From positions 4,684,501 to 4,748,500 of the forward strand of contig NC_066599.1 in NCBI RefSeq assembly GCF_905475345.1: a stretch of 64,000 nucleotides of DNA, given 5' to 3'. The DNA comes from Vespula vulgaris. Lineage: Eukaryota; Arthropoda; Insecta; Hymenoptera; Vespidae. Below the pieces are notes generated by a model. That model ran no database searches, was not told where the DNA came from, and saw only the letters and a program-made list of their open reading frames with translations. Below are positions 59,670 through 64,000 of this stretch, piece by piece. Numbering within the stretch: the first letter of the stretch is position 1; every line of letters begins with the position of its first letter. Both the position numbers and the translations under genes were made by a program.

Positions 59670-62136
59670 ATGTATTTTAGCTCATCAGATATAGAAGCTT
59701 TAGATTCCAAAAGAGAAATCATTATAGACTCAGAATCAGATATGCTTGGCAATCAAAGAAAAAAGAACAAAAGAAGACATAAGCACCATAAACATAAAAA
59801 GGATAGAGTGATAAAGAAAAAAGATGGAATAGATAGACAAGAAAGGTATTTAAAATATAAATATTATAAATAACTTATTTTGATAAATATTAAAGTTGAA
59901 GTATTACATTAAATGAATTTATAGAAAAAAACATAAGAAACATAAAAGACCACGTAAAGAGAAAGAAATTGAAAATGGTTCATTGGAAGAAAACGCACCA
60001 TCTCGTATTAATCAGAAAGAAATTGGTTTGAATGGCAAGGTCAAAAATTCTTTATTAGAAATTGTTTCTACAGAAGAAAGCGAAGATGAAAAATTAGTAG
60101 ATCTTGATTCTGATGAAGTAGATTGTAGTATTATTGAAGATGATATTGATTTAGAAGAATTAATGAAACAGAAGGTATGTACGTGACAATTTGAAACACT
60201 TGGAACATTGGAAAAGTAAATTTTTAAATATTACAATTTATTCTTAGGAACGATTACAAGCATGTTTAGTTCAATATTTGTCAGATGAGTCAGAAAAGGA
60301 AGATAAGGAACCAGAAGAGGAGGGAGAAGAAGAAGAAGGAGAAGAGGATGAAGAAGAAGAAGGAGAGGAGGATGAAGAAACAAAAACAGAAACTCCAGAT
60401 GTAATACTCGTAGAAGATGATAGTGAAGATGACAATATACTCCATAAAAAACGACCTAGAAGTGAGTCAGGAAGTAGGGAACGTAAAAAAATAGCAAGAC
60501 CTGAAAGACGCGTCGTAGTTGATATGAGTAGAGATCGAAGAAGCCGAGAGGACCACAAAGACAAAAGAAGAGATTCTGATAGAAGAAGAGAGGATAAAAA
60601 TCGGCCAAGAGAAGATATAAAAAGGGATGATATAAGAAGGGATGAAAAACGAAAAATTAATGAAAGATATAAGGAAGATTCGAGAAAAGAAGATTCTAGA
60701 AAAAGGATAGAAGAAGAGAGACGTAAAGATACTAATAGTAGAAGAGATGAATTACGCAAAAGAGAGCACGATCGAAGGTGAGCTATATCATTAGATTCAA
60801 CATTGTTATTATCATTATTGTTATTATTTTATTGCAGGGAGGAAGAACGAGGAGACAGAAAACGAGACTTGAATCGACATTTATCTAGATCTCATAACGA
60901 TTCTAAGTGTCAAGATACTAAAATGGATATTAAACATATTTCATCGAGGCGTGATAGTCGTGATAGAGGAGACAATCGGGACCGTCAAAGTAGTCGAGAT
61001 CGACAATCAAGTCGTGATCGACATACTAGTCGCGATCGTTATAATCGAGATAGACCACTAAGTAAAGATCGTCATTCCAGTCGTGATAAAAGAGATAGTA
61101 GAGAACGACATACTAGTCGAGATCGTCATGCCAACAGGGATACACAAGTTAGTCGTGATCGTATGGACACTCGGGATCGGCGCGATAATCGGAATCATGA
61201 GAAGATTAGAGAACGATCTAGAAGTACAAGAAGATCTCGTAGTCCCCTTAGAAATAGAATGGATAGAGATCGCAACGATCGTTATAAAAGATCTCGCTCT
61301 TTGTCTCGAAGTCGAAGGGATAGGGAAAAACACGTACGAGATCATGAAAGGGATAGAGAGAAGAATGGTAAAAAGGAAAGAAGTGATAAGTACAAAGACT
61401 CTTTATCGGAAGGCCTAAAAGTAGAACGTTTTGACAGTTCTAGCGAAGAAGAGATCAAGGATATTGATATCGAAGAAGAGGAAGATGAGGAAGCTATTAT
61501 CGAACGTAGAAGAAAACGGAGAGAAGAGTTAGTCAAGGTATTATTTGTTTATCTAATGTAAGAGTTTTATAAAATAATGTTTACTTATTTTATACAATAT
61601 TCTATTTGTTTTTTCTATTTAGCGATTAAGTGGACCAAACGAAGATTCGAATATGTCTGCTGATGTAACAGCTGTCACTGGAACTCCTCCGTCTGAAAGT
61701 CATTCAAATACATCTCAAAAATCACCAGAGATACCTTCAAACAATAATGAATCTACTTCTGAGAGTCACACTCCACCACTGCCTGAGAAACCAAAGTCAC
61801 CACAGCCGGTTAAGAAAAGAAAATCTAGATTTGAGGATGCATTACCTGAAGAATCTGAGAAGGTTGAAAATACACAAAATACAGAGAAAATTAAGCAAGA
61901 TGAAAAACAAAGTACAAAAAAAACAAATGAATGGGATATGTTTGCCGAAGCGGACAATATTGGTGATTTTAATGTATGTATGTTTTATGGAAATATTCTA
62001 TTTATTATATCATAATCACACTACAACTCTTTATTTTTTATTTTTTCTAGAGTCCTACTGTTGAAGGAAAACGTTTAGGTGGTCCCGACAATCCTAGTTT
62101 AACAGATAATTGGGATGATGCAGAAGGATATTATCG
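59670..62136 (+). CDS. PRPF4B: PRPF4B (Prp4 kinase), N-terminal part; kinase domain outside the window
   Basis: Six exons in frame: 59670-59845, 59925-60174, 60248-60777, 60838-61537, 61623-61973 and 62051-62136, about 697 codons, ending in phase 2. The protein is a nuclear serine/threonine kinase of the spliceosome (tri-snRNP/B complex). Visible parts are a His/Lys-rich segment (KKNKRRHKHHKHKK), an acidic region, an RS/RD-rich domain with many SSRDR-type repeats, and SLSEGLKVERFDSSSEEE. A linker then leads to PSLTDNWDDAEGYYR, which in the human protein lies immediately before the kinase domain. The N-terminal length is close to that of human PRPF4B. The start is uncertain: ATG 59670 is the only nearby in-frame ATG, but it overlaps an acceptor-like tgtattttag, so an upstream coding exon is possible. 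Identity is firm; the start is not. Confidence 0.88.
60955..61260 (+). repeat. RD/SR-rich short repeat in PRPF4B
   Basis: An imperfect 15-24-bp repeat encoding SSRDR, TSRDR and DSRER-type pentamers, with frequent gatcg and agtcg words. RS/RD tracts act in phospho-regulated protein contacts in nuclear speckles. Confidence 0.8.
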
Positions 62137-62236
62137 GTAAGATACTTGTTATTTATAATATCGCGTTTTGAAAATCATAATGTTATAAGTCCAAATTTTA
62201 CAAATTTGAGATAATACTATTTTTCAAATTTGAACA

Positions 62237-62420
62237 TTAAACCTACCACAGCCAGTCAAATGACCAGTTTCAAGCTTTTGATTAAATATTTTGCATTCGA
62301 TTTTATTAGTTTTGTCATTTGATTTACTATTTTTATCATTTTTCTGAGATAAGTATGTAACCTACCCTTATCTACCATGACCAGTCAATTGATTGGTTGA
62401 AAAATGTATGTCCTTTTATA
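62237..62420. repeat. Possible end of a piggyBac-type element with subterminal repeats
   Basis: TTAA (62237-62240), the piggyBac target, is followed by ACCTACCACAGCCAGTCAAA and TGACCAG. About 130 bp later a related copy reads CTACCATGACCAGTCAATTG followed by ATTGG. Such near-palindromic GTCAAxTGAC-type motifs occur near the ends of many piggyBac-like elements. The other end is outside the window. Confidence 0.35.
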
Positions 62421-62904
62421 ATGTTATCTGTTTTCTCATTCTAAAAGTATACATCTATAAATGTTTATTACGAGTTTGATCAGAATTATGAAAGCTAATC
62501 TGAGTGTGACATGAGTTTGGTCAAAATCGATGTGAGCGTTTGATACATGTTCTGCTATCGGGCAACTGAGATAAACGATAAATGCAAGATTCAGAGTGCA
62601 CATGGATCTGAAGCAGTAATCGTGACATGTGGCAAAAATGTTTAAGTGTATACTTTTATCTGTGAATTGATATAAATATGGGCTGTGAAGTCAGAAAACA
62701 CATTGTAAGTTTGAGAGTGCAACAGAAAGTATTAGAGTGAAAATTTGAAGTTATAAGTGCCATTTTGGATAAGAAAAAAATGAACGAAACTAATAATACA
62801 TAGTATTTAGTTTTGTATTTTATTTTTATTATATTATTCCATCTCTGATATTTATCCATAAAAATATCAAAATGTTCAAGAAATATGAAATTGTTGTGAG
62901 GAAT

Positions 62905-63960
62905 AAAATATTATAAGCAAAGAATATATTGAAGTCAACGAGAAGGAACTTTCTAAAAATGAATATGATCAAATTGGAAATGATAATGATCTGTTTAACA
63001 CTGAATATAAGTCCTTGGACATTGGTGATGAAAACGACAATATTTTGAATACACATCAAGGGCAACGAAGATTCCTGTAAAGTTCTAAAAACGATCAGCA
63101 CATTGAAATTGCAATTAATGATACTGTCTGGAACAAGATACAAGGTGGTTCTAAAACTGAAAAAATAGGACTTTATAATATTTTCATGGAAGTATTAGAT
63201 TCAACAAGTACTATGCTAAACGAAATGTTATGAATTATTTTATAAAAATTTTAGATTTATCTAATTTAATAAAAAAAAAATCAGTAAAGCCAACGTTTAT
63301 AAATGGATTATTCTGCCTTGATCTCGTTAGTACAGTACAGATTTATAGAGAACAGCAAGAACTATTACAAACCAGCCATAAATATTATTATTGATAAATA
63401 ATTATTTTTAACTAAAACCAAATGCAGATTTACTCAACAATATCGAACAACCTGATAAATTTGAATGATAAATTCTGGTTGGTACCAATAGTAAATATTG
63501 CAAATGAATTTCCATATTTGGGAACAAATGAGACAGTTATTAATACCATTTGAGGAATACATTACTCTCAATCTTATAGATTTACAAGATGCAAAAGAAA
63601 TGTATTCATAAATAATTTTTTTACTAACATATTGCTGGTGATAAAACTCCTAGTGAAAAAAATAACTTTAGTTGAAATTATTTGTGGAAATAAAAAGAAA
63701 CTTCAAAAATTTGTAAAATGAAAGAAGGATAAAATGACACATTTTTCCATATAACTTTACATATTAGATAATTGTACTTTTATAGTTTATGAAAGTAAAT
63801 CAAAAAAAGTATTTGCTTCAAGTATAATTCACAAATCTGTGGAAATTGAATGAAGAAATAAACATGTATCTGAAGCCATTGCATTTTATAATAATACTAA
63901 ATCTGTGGACATCATGAATCAAATGGCAAGGAAATATAGTATAAAATTTTGATTTAACCG
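62905..63960 (+). pseudogene. Degenerate piggyBac-like transposase
   Basis: In mixed frames I read an acidic N-terminal segment (YIEVNEKELSKNEYDQIGN), then GGSKTEKIGLYNIFMEVLDS and YAKRNVMNYF. Further on come IVYESKSKKVFASSIIHKS and finally AIAFYNNTKSVDIMNQMARK with YSIK. The last matches the C-terminal piggyBac transposase pattern (FYNxTKxxVDxxDQM), and the order of fragments is correct. Stops (for example after QRRFL) and a frameshift near 63215 show it is inactive. It probably inserted into the PRPF4B intron and then decayed; a domesticated gene is unlikely because the frame is broken repeatedly. Confidence 0.72.
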
Positions 63961-64000
63961 AAATAAATGCATGCATGGGTCATATATAAAAAGACAGGAA

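Larger units (their letters stand above)
62137..64000 (+). other. PRPF4B: PRPF4B intron (continues past the window)
   Basis: Begins with gtaaga after the last visible exon. No acceptor with kinase-domain coding was found before 64000. Most of it is occupied by a decayed piggyBac-like element, listed separately. Confidence 0.75.

Noticed and set aside
63215..63960. A domesticated piggyBac-derived gene
   Set aside because: The transposase similarity is spread over different frames with several stops, so no intact product is possible.

Overview
The window is AT-rich animal DNA with short spliced introns. It carries most of the 3' part of one giant muscle gene, sallimus (sls, insect titin/D-titin), followed on the same strand by the 5' part of a Prp4-type splicing kinase gene (PRPF4B). 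The sls domain order (PEVK-like springs, Ig domains, one SH3, then Ig and five Fn3 domains) points to an insect. The very large near-identical PEVK repeats and the base composition suggest a hymenopteran, perhaps a bee; that last step is inference, not proof.

Layout: 1-4619 is non-coding and most likely an sls intron; sls must begin upstream, because the first exon seen starts in phase 1 without a start codon. At 4620-18700 lie a 7 kb PEVK-like exon with a 17-copy 55-residue array, seven Ig domains, a long optional exon extension and a compact non-repetitive module. At 20291-47727 lie three huge low-complexity exons (8.9, 11.0 and 6.0 kb). These hold a degenerate 35-70-residue repeat, a 318-bp array of about 22 copies, a block present in three copies, and a 78-residue array. 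At 48052-56901 lie the SH3 domain, eleven Ig domains and five Fn3 domains, ending at a stop at 56899-56901. My 39-exon model stays in frame throughout and gives about 14,343 residues inside the window.

The region 56902-59669 holds the sls 3' UTR, the intergenic gap and a probable non-coding first exon of PRPF4B. PRPF4B runs from about 59670 to the window edge. Only its acidic/basic/RS-rich N-terminal part (about 697 codons) is present; the kinase domain lies beyond 64000. The last 1.86 kb is a PRPF4B intron that contains a decayed piggyBac-type transposase.

The two genes are not a functional unit. sls links the Z-disc to the thick filament in striated muscle, with PEVK segments as springs. 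PRPF4B is a nuclear splicing kinase. The main points of interest are the evolution and alternative splicing of the sls spring: phase-symmetric giant cassette exons, a frame-neutral 504-codon alternative donor, two frame-neutral 78-nt cassette candidates, a possible stop-bearing exon, a GC-AG intron, recent multi-unit tandem duplications and a mosaic (gene-converted) block. All exon limits were read by eye from splice motifs and frame continuity; no alignment or transcript data were used.
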